A stretch of DNA of 64,000 nt from Faecalimonas sp. GTDB taxonomy: Bacteria > Bacillota > Clostridia > Lachnospirales > Lachnospiraceae. Numbering within the stretch: the first letter of the stretch is position 1; every line of letters begins with the position of its first letter. A program made the position numbers and the translations under genes. Positions 18,444 through 27,316 of this stretch are shown here, one piece after another. The notes beneath the pieces are model-generated. The model saw nothing but the letters and a program-made list of their open reading frames with translations, searched no databases and was not told the DNA's origin. The DNA lies in contig JARICA010000018.1 in assembly GCA_029264305.1 (NCBI GenBank), positions 97,011 to 161,010 on the forward strand. The letters run 5' to 3'.

Positions 18444-18450
18444 ATAGCAC

Positions 18451-19146
18451 CTATTTTAACTTTCTTTTATGCAATTCTAAAATCGCCTGATAAGCAGCCT
18501 CCTGTTCTGCTGCTTTCTTTGTCCTACCTTTACCATTTCCATAAACTTCATTCCCAATAGAAACGGAAATAAAAAAAGATTTATTATGATCTGGTCCCTC
18601 TTCTTTAAGAAGCGTATACTTGATAGATTCATTAAAATTTCCTTGCACAATCTCTTGCAAGATAGTCTTGCTATCAAAAAAGAGTTTTTTATGTTCCAAA
18701 TCATTTAAAATAAAACGGTGTATAAACTCTTTTGCACTAGCAAAACCACCATCTAAATAAATTGCTCCGATTAAGGCCTCTAGTCCATCTGAAGTAAGAG
18801 AATCCCTAAATCTTCCGCCAGTAGTTTCTTCTCCTTTTCCCAATAATAAATATGATCCCAAATCCAATTCCCGCGCACAAAATGCAAGAGATGGTTCACA
18901 AACAATACTTGCTCTTGTTCTTGTCAACTCTCCTTCTGGCATCTTTGGATTCTCAAAAAATAAAAATTCACTTGATACAAGTTCTAACACAGCATCTCCT
19001 AAAAACTCTAAACGCTCATTACATTCATTTTTTTCCATATGTTTTTCATTTGCATAAGAACTATGACGCATTGCTTGCTCAAGCAAATCAAATTGCTGAA
19101 ATTTGTAACCAATCTTTGTTTCTAACTCTTTTAATTTTTGTTTCAT
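18451..19146 (-). CDS. rnc: Ribonuclease III
   Basis: The 231-residue enzyme has the RNase III catalytic domain at about residues 1-150, with the signature NERLEFLGDAVLEL (metal-binding Glu/Asp) and the second acidic motif DGLEALIGAIYLDGG, and a double-stranded RNA-binding domain at about 158-227 (GKGRTKKAAEQEAAYQAIL). It processes rRNA precursors and structured mRNAs. The gene begins just downstream of a terminator hairpin that follows acpP, so rnc-smc-ftsY is probably expressed by read-through or by a promoter inside acpP. GAGGGAG ribosome site. Confidence 0.95.
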   Translation of the reverse strand: MKQKLKELETKIGYKFQQFDLLEQAMRHSSYANEKHMEKNECNERLEFLGDAVLELVSSEFLFFENPKMPEGELTRTRASIVCEPSLAFCARELDLGSYLLLGKGEETTGGRFRDSLTSDGLEALIGAIYLDGGFASAKEFIHRFILNDLEHKKLFFDSKTILQEIVQGNFNESIKYTLLKEEGPDHNKSFFISVSIGNEVYGNGKGRTKKAAEQEAAYQAILELHKRKLK

Positions 19147-19162
19147 ATTTCTCCCTCATAAA

Positions 19163-19186
19163 ATGAAAAAGCCCTAATGGGCTTTT
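19163..19186 (-). terminator. Terminator/attenuator between acpP and rnc
   Basis: An 8-bp stem (AAAAGCCC, loop ATTA on the minus strand, GGGCTTTT) continues into TTTTT. It ends 21 bp before the rnc start and lies within an otherwise conserved operon, so it probably sets the acpP to rnc ratio. Confidence 0.8.
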
Positions 19187-19196
19187 CCGTTATTTT

Positions 19197-19427
19197 TTAG
19201 TTAATAGTATTTTTTATTTGTTCTACAGCATCTCCCACAGTAACAATTTTTTCTGCATCTTCATTTTCAATTTCAATATCAAACGCTTCTTCAATCCCCA
19301 TAATGATTTGGAATATATCTAATGAATCCGCTCCTAAATCATCTACAAAAGTTGTATCCATTGTAATTTCCTCAGCCCCTACATTTAAAACATCTTCAAT
19401 AATTTCTTTGATCTTTTCAAATTCCAT
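19197..19427 (-). CDS. acpP: Acyl carrier protein
   Basis: A 76-residue acidic four-helix protein. Ser35 in the ADSLD motif takes the 4'-phosphopantetheine arm. It carries growing acyl chains in fatty-acid synthesis and donates to PlsX, whose gene ends 25 bp upstream on the same strand. The length and charge are typical for the primary ACP. Confidence 0.96.
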   Translation of the reverse strand: MEFEKIKEIIEDVLNVGAEEITMDTTFVDDLGADSLDIFQIIMGIEEAFDIEIENEDAEKIVTVGDAVEQIKNTIN

Positions 19428-19452
19428 AATTAATCCTCTCTTTTCTTATATC

Positions 19453-20466
19453 TTATTCATCTTGCTTTTGAATGGTTTCCTTAATCTTATCATTAATATG
19501 CTGTTCTTTAAATGTAACACATTGAATAATAGAATTCGCCACCTCTTTTGCAGTAGAATTTCCGTGTGTTTTTACAACTAATCCATTTAACCCCAATAAT
19601 GGTGCACCACCGTATTCACTTGCATCAAATTTCTTCAATGTTTCCTTTAAAGTTGGTTTCACCAGTAAAGCTCCTATTTTACTTCGAACATTTGTAAGCA
19701 AGCCTTTTTTTATTTCGCTTATTAATGTGGATCCAACACCTTCAAATAATTTTAAAATAACATTTCCAACAAAAGCCTCACAGACAATAACATCTGCTTC
19801 TCCATGAGGAATTTCTCTTGCCTCTATACTACCAATAAAATTAATATCCTCACACTCTTTCAATAGTGGGAATGTTTCTTTTACTAAAGCATTGCCTTTT
19901 TCTTCCTCTGCTCCAATATTGACAATGGCTACTTTTGGATTCTCGATACCAATGACATTCTTCATGTAAATTGAACCCATCTTGGCAAACTGAACAAGAT
20001 GCGATGGTCTAGCATCTACATTTGCTCCACAATCAATTAATAGCGAAACTCCCTTTTGTGTCGGAATCAATGGTGCTAATGGTGGTCTCTCAACACCTTT
20101 AATACGACCTACAAGAACCTGTCCACCTACAAGAATTGCTCCTGAACTTCCTGCTGAAACAAAAGCATCTGCTTGTCCAGTCTTTACCATATTCATTGCT
20201 ACCACAATAGAAGAATCTTTCTTTCTGCGAATTGCCATTACTGGTGGTTCTGCTGTTTCTATAATCTCCGTTGCATTTACAATAGAAATTTGTTCTTTGG
20301 GATATTCATGTTTATTTAGTTCTTCTTCTATAAGTTTTTCTTTTCCAACAAGGAAAACATGAATATCTTGTCTTTTGGTTATAACATCTAATGCTCCTTG
20401 AATAATTGCTTTCGGTGCATTGTCACCACCCATAGCATCTAACGCTACTTTTGTAATTTCAGACAT
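19453..20466 (-). CDS. plsX: Phosphate acyltransferase PlsX
   Basis: The 337-residue enzyme makes acyl-phosphate from acyl-ACP, the first committed donor for phosphatidic acid synthesis with PlsY. The family N-terminus KVALDAMGGDNAP, the INATEIIETAEPPVMAIRRKKDSS region (here VNATEII), and the SAGSSGAIL and CEAFVGNVILKLFEGVG motifs are present. Peripheral membrane protein. It has an AGGAGGT ribosome site and what looks like its own promoter after the rpmF terminator. I saw no FapR operator match upstream. Confidence 0.96.
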   Translation of the reverse strand: MSEITKVALDAMGGDNAPKAIIQGALDVITKRQDIHVFLVGKEKLIEEELNKHEYPKEQISIVNATEIIETAEPPVMAIRRKKDSSIVVAMNMVKTGQADAFVSAGSSGAILVGGQVLVGRIKGVERPPLAPLIPTQKGVSLLIDCGANVDARPSHLVQFAKMGSIYMKNVIGIENPKVAIVNIGAEEEKGNALVKETFPLLKECEDINFIGSIEAREIPHGEADVIVCEAFVGNVILKLFEGVGSTLISEIKKGLLTNVRSKIGALLVKPTLKETLKKFDASEYGGAPLLGLNGLVVKTHGNSTAKEVANSIIQCVTFKEQHINDKIKETIQKQDE

Positions 20467-20493
20467 GATTCTACCTCCTAATTGCTAATGCTA

Positions 20494-20522
20494 ATTTTAC
20501 TAAACATTACCTTAAAAAGCAA
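20494..20522 (-). promoter_or_regulatory. Probable plsX promoter
   Basis: TTGCTT (20517-20522) and TAAAAT (20494-20499) are 17 bp apart on the minus strand, between the rpmF terminator and plsX. This would allow plsX-acpP to be transcribed independently of yceD-rpmF. Confidence 0.55.
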
Positions 20523-20538
20523 TACCTAATTTCAATAC

Positions 20539-20574
20539 AGAAAAAGCGTGAGTTCACATTATAAACTCACGCTT
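20539..20574 (-). terminator. Terminator of yceD-rpmF
   Basis: An 11-bp perfect stem (AAGCGTGAGTT, reverse complement at the other side, short loop) followed by TTTTT, 18 bp after the rpmF stop codon on the minus strand. Confidence 0.88.
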
Positions 20575-20592
20575 CTTAGGTATAAACACCTA

Positions 20593-20772
20593 TTAGTCAA
20601 CTGAAATAATTTCTTTTTTGTTGTATGAGCCACAAGCTTTACATACGCGATGAGGCATCATTAATTCTCCACATTTGCTACATTTAACTAAATTTGGAGC
20701 ACTCATTTTCCAGTTCGCTCTTCTTTTGTCTCTTCTTGCTTTAGAAGATTTATTTTTTGGACAAATTGACAT
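20593..20772 (-). CDS. rpmF: Ribosomal protein bL32
   Basis: A 59-residue basic protein starting MSICPKNKSSKARRDKRRAN. It has the four-cysteine zinc ribbon (Cys31-x2-Cys34 and Cys44-x2-Cys47) in the context KCSKCGELMMPHRVCKACG, so this is the zinc-binding form. It directly follows yceD (3 bp gap), with AAGGAGG before the ATG, matching the yceD-rpmF pair seen across Bacillota. I read this gene directly from the minus strand. Confidence 0.96.
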   Translation of the reverse strand: MSICPKNKSSKARRDKRRANWKMSAPNLVKCSKCGELMMPHRVCKACGSYNKKEIISVD

Positions 20773-20775
20773 AGA

Positions 20776-21294
20776 TTACACCTCCTTAAAATTCTTAAAC
20801 ACATCGCGGATAACTGACATTCTAGGGTCAAGACTCGTATCTTCACAGTCACAAGTTCCCTCATTTAGATTTTGACCACATACGTTGCAAATGCCTTTAC
20901 AGTCATCGCTGCATAGAATTTTCATCGGCCATCCTATCAAAATCTCATTGTAGAGTAATTTGTCTACGTCTAAATGATATCCGTCAATATAATTCTTTTC
21001 ATCTGATTCGTTTTCCTGTTCATCATTTAAATTGACAATTTTCTCAAAATCTAATCCAAACTCAGTTGGAACTTCTTCGAGACAACGGTCGCAAGGAATC
21101 TTAATAGTAATTTCTGTATTCCCTTTAATTAAAAGTTCTCTTCCTTTGATATATTTTATCATAATATGAAGAGCTTCCTTTTTTACAATAGGGAAACTAC
21201 CCAATTCACTTTTAAATTCTTCCATTTCAATCAAACAATCTTGTTCAATCGTCTTATGATGTTCAGTTAAAACACCTGATAGGTTAATTAACAT
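20776..21294 (-). CDS. yceD: YceD family (DUF177) protein
   Basis: A 172-residue protein. The C-terminal half carries the family cysteines: CDDCKGICNVCGQNLNEGTCDCE near residues 130-152 (written here only as the motif C-x2-C-x2-C-x2-C followed by CDC), which may bind zinc, and the middle part has IPCDRCLEEV. YceD homologues are always next to rpmF and are implicated in 23S rRNA accumulation or ribosome assembly in plants and E. coli. The start used (LINLSGVL) has AGGAG seven bases upstream; an in-frame ATG six codons earlier lacks one. Confidence 0.9.
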   Translation of the reverse strand: MLINLSGVLTEHHKTIEQDCLIEMEEFKSELGSFPIVKKEALHIMIKYIKGRELLIKGNTEITIKIPCDRCLEEVPTEFGLDFEKIVNLNDEQENESDEKNYIDGYHLDVDKLLYNEILIGWPMKILCSDDCKGICNVCGQNLNEGTCDCEDTSLDPRMSVIRDVFKNFKEV

Positions 21295-21321
21295 TGTGTT
21301 ACTCCTATTCATACCTAAACT

Positions 21322-21349
21322 ATTATATCATGTAAAACAGATTTGTCAA
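21322..21349 (-). promoter_or_regulatory. yceD-rpmF promoter
   Basis: TTGACA (21344-21349) and TATAAT (21322-21327) are spaced by 16 bp on the minus strand; both hexamers are perfect consensus, giving one of the strongest promoters in the window, fitting for a ribosomal protein transcript. Confidence 0.8.
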
Positions 21350-21370
21350 TTCATTATTTAAAATTTTTTA

Positions 21371-22561
21371 CTAAATTAACGCAACTGTCTCACGAGCAAT
21401 TGCAAGTTCTTCATTTGTAGGTACAACTAGCACTTTTACTTTTGAATCCGGTGTAGAAATCACAACTTCTTCTCCACCTTTTGCATTTGCTTCTGTATCG
21501 ACATCAATACCTAAATATCCAAGATATTCACATACTTTTGCTCGAACAATAGATACGTTTTCACCAATTCCTGCTGTAAATGCAATTGCATCCACTCCAT
21601 TCATAGCAGCTGTATAACTTCCAACATATTTTGCTACACGATAGCAGAATACATCAAGTGCAATTTGTGCAGGTTTATTTCCATTTGCTGCTCCAGCCGT
21701 TAAATCACGGAAATCACTTGATAAATTGTCAGATAAACCAAACACACCTGATTTCTTGTTTAACACATTCATTAATCCTGCAATATCTAAATTTTCTTTT
21801 TTGGCAAGGAATTCAAGAATGGCTGGATCAATATCTCCTGAACGTGTCCCCATCACTAATCCTTCAAGAGGAGTAAGACCCATAGATGTATCTACTGATT
21901 TTCCATTTTTAACAGCACATACACTTGCACCATTTCCTAAGTGACATACAATCGTTTTTAGTTCTTCATATGGTTTTTCTAATAATTCTGCCACTCTCTT
22001 AGAAACAAAGCTATGACTTGTACCATGGAAACCATAACGTCTAATTTTATATTTCTCATAATATTCATATGGAAGTCCATACATATAAGCCGATTCAGGC
22101 ATTGTTTGATGGAATGCTGTATCAAATACGGCAACCATAGGAGTATTTGGCATTAATTTTGCACAAGCATTAATACCAATTAAATTTGCTGGATTATGCA
22201 GCGGAGCTAAATCGTTACATTCTGCTATTGCAGAGATAACTTCATCTGTAATCACTACAGAATTTGCAAATTTTTCTCCTCCATGCACAACACGATGTCC
22301 TACCGCATTGATTTCTTCTAAACTTTTCACAACTCCTCTGTCAGCATCTGTAAGGGCATCAATAACAAATTGAATTGCCTCTGTATGTGTTGGCATAGAT
22401 TTTTCTGTTGTTACTTTCTCTTTTCCTGCTGGTTGGTATGTAAGACTTCCGTCAATACCAATTCTCTCGCAAAGCCCTTTCGCAAGCACATCTTCTGTTT
22501 CAGAATTAATTAACTGAAATTTCAATGACGAACTACCGCAATTAATAACTAATACATTCAT
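21371..22561 (-). CDS. ackA: Acetate kinase
   Basis: The 396-residue enzyme converts acetyl phosphate and ADP to acetate and ATP. It starts [17 protein letters not shown], the ASKHA phosphate-1 motif, and contains [20 protein letters not shown] and the ATP-site segments CHLGNGAS and FTAGIGENV. The chosen ATG has GGAGG eight bases upstream; an earlier in-frame ATG overlaps it. It follows pta by 54 bp, forming the classical pta-ackA operon for fermentative ATP production. Confidence 0.97.
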   Translation of the reverse strand: MNVLVINCGSSSLKFQLINSETEDVLAKGLCERIGIDGSLTYQPAGKEKVTTEKSMPTHTEAIQFVIDALTDADRGVVKSLEEINAVGHRVVHGGEKFANSVVITDEVISAIAECNDLAPLHNPANLIGINACAKLMPNTPMVAVFDTAFHQTMPESAYMYGLPYEYYEKYKIRRYGFHGTSHSFVSKRVAELLEKPYEELKTIVCHLGNGASVCAVKNGKSVDTSMGLTPLEGLVMGTRSGDIDPAILEFLAKKENLDIAGLMNVLNKKSGVFGLSDNLSSDFRDLTAGAANGNKPAQIALDVFCYRVAKYVGSYTAAMNGVDAIAFTAGIGENVSIVRAKVCEYLGYLGIDVDTEANAKGGEEVVISTPDSKVKVLVVPTNEELAIARETVALI

Positions 22562-22615
22562 TTTCTTTTCCTCCATCCTATTTTATATCATAACCATTCC
22601 TATCAGATGATCAGA

Positions 22616-23611
22616 TTATTCAGCCTGAGCTTGAACTGCTGTAATAGCAATTACTCCTTCGATATCTTTTGCACTACATCCACGAGACAAATCATTAACA
22701 GGTTTTGCGATTCCCTGAGTTAATGGTCCGTATGCTTCTGCTTTTGCTAATCTTTGTACAAGTTTATATCCGATATTTCCCGCATCTAGGTCAGGGAAAA
22801 TAAGAACGTTTGCATGACCTGCAACAGCACTTCCTGGGGCTTTTGATTCTCCAATTTCAGGAACAATCGCAGCATCCAACTGTAATTCTCCATCTAACAT
22901 TAAGTCAGGTGCAAGTTCTTTTGCAATACGTGTTGCTTCTACTACTTTATCAACATCAGCGTGTTTAGCACTACCTTTTGTAGAGTGAGAAAGCATTGCT
23001 ACTTTTGGTTCTTCCCCTACAAGTAATTCAAATGATTCTGCTGATGAAAGTGCAATTGCAGCCAATTTTTCTGGGTCAGGATTTTGTTCAAGTCCTGAAT
23101 CACCAAAAATAAATGTTCCATTTGCTCCCATTTCACAATCAGGCACAACCATAACAAAAAATGCTGAAACCAATTTTGTCCCAGGTTTTGTTTTCAAAAT
23201 TTGTAAACATGGTCTCAATGTATCTGCTGTAGAGTGGCATGCTCCAGATACCATTCCATCCGCATCACCCATTTTTACCATCATAACTCCATAATATAAA
23301 TAATTATTTAAAAGAAGTTCTTTTGCTTGTTCTTCAGTCATACCTTTTGCTTGACGAAGTTCTACTAATTTTTCGATATAAGAAGCTGTTTTTTCATCTG
23401 TTGCAGGATCTACAATAGTTGCTCCACTAACATCAAATCCTGCACCATTTTTTTCAATTTCTTCTTTGCTTCCAACCAACACCAAATTCGCAGTACCTTC
23501 TTTTAATACTGCTTCAGCTGCTTCGTATGTTCTGATATCTTCCGTTTCAGGAAGTACAATTGTTTTCTTATTGGCTTTCGCCTTTGCTTTAATTTCGTCA
23601 ATAAATCCCAT
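22616..23611 (-). CDS. pta: Phosphate acetyltransferase
   Basis: A 331-residue short-form phosphotransacetylase (acetyl-CoA + Pi to acetyl phosphate + CoA), without the N-terminal regulatory domain of the long enterobacterial enzyme. The KTIVLPETEDIRTYEAAE start and the LMLDGELQLDAAIVP and GHANVLIFPDLDAGNIGYKLVQRL motifs identify the family. It is the first gene of pta-ackA and has its own promoter, which carries a TTGTATACAA palindrome at the -35 box. Confidence 0.96.
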   Translation of the reverse strand: MGFIDEIKAKAKANKKTIVLPETEDIRTYEAAEAVLKEGTANLVLVGSKEEIEKNGAGFDVSGATIVDPATDEKTASYIEKLVELRQAKGMTEEQAKELLLNNYLYYGVMMVKMGDADGMVSGACHSTADTLRPCLQILKTKPGTKLVSAFFVMVVPDCEMGANGTFIFGDSGLEQNPDPEKLAAIALSSAESFELLVGEEPKVAMLSHSTKGSAKHADVDKVVEATRIAKELAPDLMLDGELQLDAAIVPEIGESKAPGSAVAGHANVLIFPDLDAGNIGYKLVQRLAKAEAYGPLTQGIAKPVNDLSRGCSAKDIEGVIAITAVQAQAE

Positions 23612-23648
23612 GATTTAAAGCCCCTTTCATTTGTTCTCATATATCTTT

Positions 23649-23677
23649 ATTATAACGCAAACGTTTTTTGTATACAA
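23649..23677 (-). promoter_or_regulatory. pta-ackA promoter with TTGTATACAA palindrome
   Basis: TTGTAT (23672-23677) and TATAAT (23649-23654) are 17 bp apart on the minus strand. The -35 lies inside the palindrome TTGTATACAA (23668-23677), the same ten bases as the core of the gntR operator at 13402-13411. Confidence 0.7.
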
Positions 23678-23711
23678 GGTGTATAATGTCTATTTTCACG
23701 TACAATGCTAT

Positions 23712-25043
23712 TTAAATTCCAAAAATTTTCGTTACAATTGTAAAATATACTAAAATTGTTCCTGTATCTACCAAAGTAGTAATCAATGGGGCTGCCATAA
23801 TGGCTGGGTCCAATCCACATTTTTTTGCTATAAGTGGAAGCATACATCCAATTGTTTTTGCAAGCAAAACCGTACACATTAACGTAATCCCAACTGCAAA
23901 AGCAAGTAATAGATTTTGGTACATCAAAACAATTCGGATTCCATTTACTACAGCTAATAAAAACCCTACGATGCAGGCGATTCGTATTTCTTTAAATACA
24001 ACTTTAAAAATGTCTTTAAATTCTATTTCATCCACAGCAAGCCCACGAATAATTAGAGTCGAACTCTGAGAGCCACAATTACCACCAGTTCCAGTTAACA
24101 TCGGAACAAACGTATTTAAAACAGGCATTACCGCTAAAGCACCTTCAAAATGTCCTAAAATCAACCCTGTAACAGTTGCAGATAACATCAAAAATAACAG
24201 CCATGGAAATCTGTTTTTTGCATGTTGCCATACAGATGTTTCAAAATACGGTTCTTCATTCGGCGCAATACCTGCCATCATACTCATATCTTCTGTTGTT
24301 TCTTCTTGCAACACAGACATAGCATCGTCTACTGTTACAATTCCAACCATACACATTTCATAATCTACAACCGGAATCGCAATCAATCCATATTTGTTAA
24401 TCATAGAAACAACTTCTTCTTGATCGTCATGTGTATTAACATAAAGCATATTCGTTTCCATAATCTCTTCTATCAAACGATTTTCTCCAGTTGTTAACAA
24501 ATCTTTTACATCCACAACTCCTATTAATTTTCGTTTTTCTGTAACATAACAAGTATAAATAGTTTCTTTATTAATTCCAACTTGGCGAATTTTTAAAATC
24601 GCATCAGCAACCGTCATTTCCTTTCTAAGTCCGATGTATTCTACATTCATAATGCTTCCAGCACTATCTTCCGGATATTGAAGAAGTATGTTAATCTGTT
24701 TTCTTGTCTCTTCATCTGTAGCCATAAGCAATCTATCTACGACATTTGCAGGCATTTCTTCCAAAACATCAACCATATCATCAAGATACATTTCTTCCAT
24801 AAATTCTTCGATTTCGGCATCCGTCAATCCATTTACTAAATCTTCCTGCATTTCACTACTCATGTATGTGAATGTTTCGGCAGCATCTTCTTTTGTCAAA
24901 AGACGAAATACAATAATTCTTTGTTTTTCACTAAACTCTTCTAGGATTTGTGCAATATCGACGGGATATAAATTTTCTAATTCTATCTTAAGTTCTTTAT
25001 ACTTTCTTTCGTCTAACAATTCTTGCATCTGTTCTTCCGTCAT
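23712..25043 (-). CDS. mgtE: Magnesium transporter MgtE
   Basis: The 443-residue channel protein has the N-terminal MgtE_N superhelical domain (about 5-125; LEEMPANVVDRLLMA), a CBS pair (about 130-255) that senses cytoplasmic Mg2+, a connecting helix, and five membrane helices (about 280-443) with the family pore signature near PMLTGTGGNCGSQSS and the closing APLITTLVDTGTILVYF. It imports Mg2+ and closes when cytosolic Mg2+ is high. The leader is only about 50 bases after a TATAAT box at about 25080-25085, too short for an M-box riboswitch. Confidence 0.96.
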   Translation of the reverse strand: MTEEQMQELLDERKYKELKIELENLYPVDIAQILEEFSEKQRIIVFRLLTKEDAAETFTYMSSEMQEDLVNGLTDAEIEEFMEEMYLDDMVDVLEEMPANVVDRLLMATDEETRKQINILLQYPEDSAGSIMNVEYIGLRKEMTVADAILKIRQVGINKETIYTCYVTEKRKLIGVVDVKDLLTTGENRLIEEIMETNMLYVNTHDDQEEVVSMINKYGLIAIPVVDYEMCMVGIVTVDDAMSVLQEETTEDMSMMAGIAPNEEPYFETSVWQHAKNRFPWLLFLMLSATVTGLILGHFEGALAVMPVLNTFVPMLTGTGGNCGSQSSTLIIRGLAVDEIEFKDIFKVVFKEIRIACIVGFLLAVVNGIRIVLMYQNLLLAFAVGITLMCTVLLAKTIGCMLPLIAKKCGLDPAIMAAPLITTLVDTGTILVYFTIVTKIFGI

Positions 25044-25139
25044 ATGCCTCTCCTTCCTCTCACAAAGTGAATCTTTTTATATTATAACACGCAATTAATC
25101 ATTTTAATTCTATACTGTAATACTATTTGTTGTCAATAA

Positions 25140-25169
25140 TTGCTTTTGTACTCTTCTTTATTGTATAAT
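25140..25169 (+). promoter_or_regulatory. tmcAL promoter
   Basis: TTGCTT (25140-25145) and TATAAT (25164-25169) with an 18-bp spacer, 27 bp before the tmcAL start and divergent from mgtE. Confidence 0.6.
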
Positions 25170-25196
25170 ACATCCTATAAAAAAGGAGGAAGATTT

Positions 25197-26414
25197 ATGA
25201 AAATAGTAGGTTTAATTACAGAATATAATCCGTTTCACAATGGACATAAACATCATTTAAATGAGGCGTTGCGTCAGACAGGTGCCGATTATGCCATTGT
25301 TATAATGAGTGGAGATTTTGTACAACGAGGAACTCCTGCAATTCTCCCGAAACATTTGAGAACTCAAATTGCATTGGAGGCTGGTGCTGCTATTGTCATT
25401 GAACTTCCTATCTTATACGCAACAGGAAGCGCTGAACTTTTTGCAATGGGTGCCGTTTCACTATTGCATTCTTTAAATTGCATTGATTATATTTGCTTTG
25501 GTTCGGAATCTGGAGATATGAACGCTTTAAAAAAAATTGCTCATATTCTTAATGACGAACCAATCGAATATAAAGCTGCTTTGCAAAAGCATTTGAAATC
25601 TGGTAATTCTTTCCCACTTGCTCGCCAAAAAGCTTTTAGTGAAATTACTGAAGATAACACGCTTTTTTCTATTTTAAAATCGCCAAATAACATTTTAGCC
25701 ATCGAATATTTAAAAGCACTATACCGTTTGAATAGCACTATAATTCCTATAACTATTAAAAGAGAGCAATCTCATTACCATGATACCGATTTAAAACCAC
25801 TATACAGTTCAGCCACAGCCATAAGAAATCTTTTTTCTACAACAAGGACAAATTTTTCTCTTATAGAAGATACATTAAAACAGCAAATACCACCTAATGC
25901 AATTCCTCTTCTTAAGAGCACCTTTCAAAAAAGATATCCAATCTATACAAATGACTTTTCTTTATTATTAAAATATAAACTTTTAACCGAAACAAAAGAA
26001 ACACTACTTTCTTATATGGATATAAATGAGACATTGGCAAATCGTATATATAAAAACAGAAACCATTTTTTATCTTTTGAACAATTCTGTGAAAAAATAA
26101 AAACGAAAGATTTAACACATACACGCGTAAGTCGTGCTTTGCTTCATATTTTATTACAAATAAAAAAAACAAATGAATTCACTCCTACTTATGCTCATAT
26201 TTTAGGCTTTCGTCAAGACAGTACCTCGATATTGTCTCTTCTAAAGCAAAAAAGTAATGTCCCACTAATTACAAAACTGTCTTCTATTCCATTAGAAGAA
26301 AATTTGTTTTTACAACAAGACATTTTTGCCTCTGATTTATATGAATCTGTTGTCGCAGATAAATTTCAAGTACCTTTCATCAACGAACACAAAAAGGAGA
26401 TTATACGTTATTAA
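25197..26414 (+). CDS. tmcAL: tRNA(Met) cytidine acetate ligase
   Basis: A 405-residue protein of the former DUF795/YlbM family. The N-terminal nucleotidyltransferase core begins GLITEYNPFHNGHKHHL with the HxGH motif of adenylyl transferases, followed by MSGDFVQRGTPAI and IELPILYATGSAE. The Bacillus homologue acetylates the wobble cytidine of elongator tRNA-Met (ac4C34) using acetate and ATP. The start has AAGGAGGA six bases upstream. In Bacillus the gene lies near yceD-rpmF; here it is on the opposite strand, separated by pta-ackA and mgtE. A terminator overlaps its stop codon. Confidence 0.93.
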   Translation: MKIVGLITEYNPFHNGHKHHLNEALRQTGADYAIVIMSGDFVQRGTPAILPKHLRTQIALEAGAAIVIELPILYATGSAELFAMGAVSLLHSLNCIDYICFGSESGDMNALKKIAHILNDEPIEYKAALQKHLKSGNSFPLARQKAFSEITEDNTLFSILKSPNNILAIEYLKALYRLNSTIIPITIKREQSHYHDTDLKPLYSSATAIRNLFSTTRTNFSLIEDTLKQQIPPNAIPLLKSTFQKRYPIYTNDFSLLLKYKLLTETKETLLSYMDINETLANRIYKNRNHFLSFEQFCEKIKTKDLTHTRVSRALLHILLQIKKTNEFTPTYAHILGFRQDSTSILSLLKQKSNVPLITKLSSIPLEENLFLQQDIFASDLYESVVADKFQVPFINEHKKEIIRY

Positions 26415-26433
26415 AGCGTATAATCTCCTTTTT
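26391..26433. terminator. Bidirectional terminator between tmcAL and degV
   Basis: A 17-bp perfect stem (AAAAAGGAGATTATACG and its reverse complement, nine-base loop) with A and T runs on both sides. The plus-strand hairpin contains the tmcAL stop codon, and the minus-strand one follows degV by nine bp. Confidence 0.92.
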
Positions 26434-26442
26434 CTAATTCAA

Positions 26443-27297
26443 TCATCTCATTTTCTTTGTACAAGTCACTGCCAATGCTCCTGGTCCTATATGGCAAGCA
26501 ACACTTAATGAAAGTGGCTTCATTTCCACTTCAGCATTTGGAAATCTGTTTTCAATTTCTACTTTCCACTGTTCAGCTTCTTCTTTTGAAGATGTATACG
26601 CTCCTTGGATATATACTTCGTCCCCAGAAAATCTTTCTTTCCAATCTTTTTCGATGGCTTCTAACATTGTCTTTTTCGCTTGTTTCCAACCTCTTACTTT
26701 TGCAAATGCATCTAATTTTCCACCTTGAATTTGCAATACAGGTTTCAAATTCAATACGGTTCCAATTGCCATTGCAGCAGGTGTAATTCTCCCACCTTTT
26801 TTTAAATACTTTAAGGTATCTACTGTTATATAAATACTCGATTCTTTTTTTTCTTTTTCAAGTATTTCTTTGATTTCTTTTGCATTTTTTCCTTGTTCAG
26901 CTAATTTTATTGCATCTTCCACAGACTTAGATTGAGTAACAGAAATACGTTGATTATCAATAACTTGTACTTTATCCTCATAATCTCTAGCAAGTGCAGT
27001 TGCCGTTTCGCACGAACTACTCAACCCACTCGACATCGGAATATAAACGATTTCATTATATTCTTTTAATAACTCATCCCATAAATCCAGGACATCTGCA
27101 GGTGAAGGTTGCGAAGTAGAAATATCCGCATCATTTGTTAATTTATCATAAAATTCTTCTTGAGTTAATGTAATATCTTCAAAATATAATTTTTCATTTA
27201 TGTAAAAAGGCATTGGTAACACATAAATTCCCAGCTTTTTTGCACATTCTTGTGTAATTCCACTGTTACTGTCTGTCACAATCGCTGTTTTTCCCAT
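26443..27297 (-). CDS. DegV family fatty-acid-binding protein
   Basis: The 284-residue protein shows the DegV fold: TAIVTDSNSGITQECAKK at the start, the first lipid-phosphate site TSQPSPADV near residue 62, and MSSGLSSSCETA near 87; the C-terminal half ends with VACHIGPGALAV, holding the second conserved Ser/His region. DegV proteins bind one fatty acid and, in the FakB subgroup, present it to the kinase FakA. Whether this copy is a FakB cannot be told because fakA is not in the window. Last gene of the polA-coaE-MBL-degV series. Confidence 0.9.
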   Translation of the reverse strand: MGKTAIVTDSNSGITQECAKKLGIYVLPMPFYINEKLYFEDITLTQEEFYDKLTNDADISTSQPSPADVLDLWDELLKEYNEIVYIPMSSGLSSSCETATALARDYEDKVQVIDNQRISVTQSKSVEDAIKLAEQGKNAKEIKEILEKEKKESSIYITVDTLKYLKKGGRITPAAMAIGTVLNLKPVLQIQGGKLDAFAKVRGWKQAKKTMLEAIEKDWKERFSGDEVYIQGAYTSSKEEAEQWKVEIENRFPNAEVEMKPLSLSVACHIGPGALAVTCTKKMR

Positions 27298-27316
27298 ATT
27301 CCATTCTCCGTTCTGT

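Noticed and set aside
20467..20540. FapR operator before plsX
   Set aside because: No match to the TTAGTACC-type FapR palindrome was found; only a promoter-like pair of hexamers.
25044..25139. M-box magnesium riboswitch before mgtE
   Set aside because: The leader after the TATAAT box is about 50 bases, far shorter than an M-box, and lacks its conserved stems.
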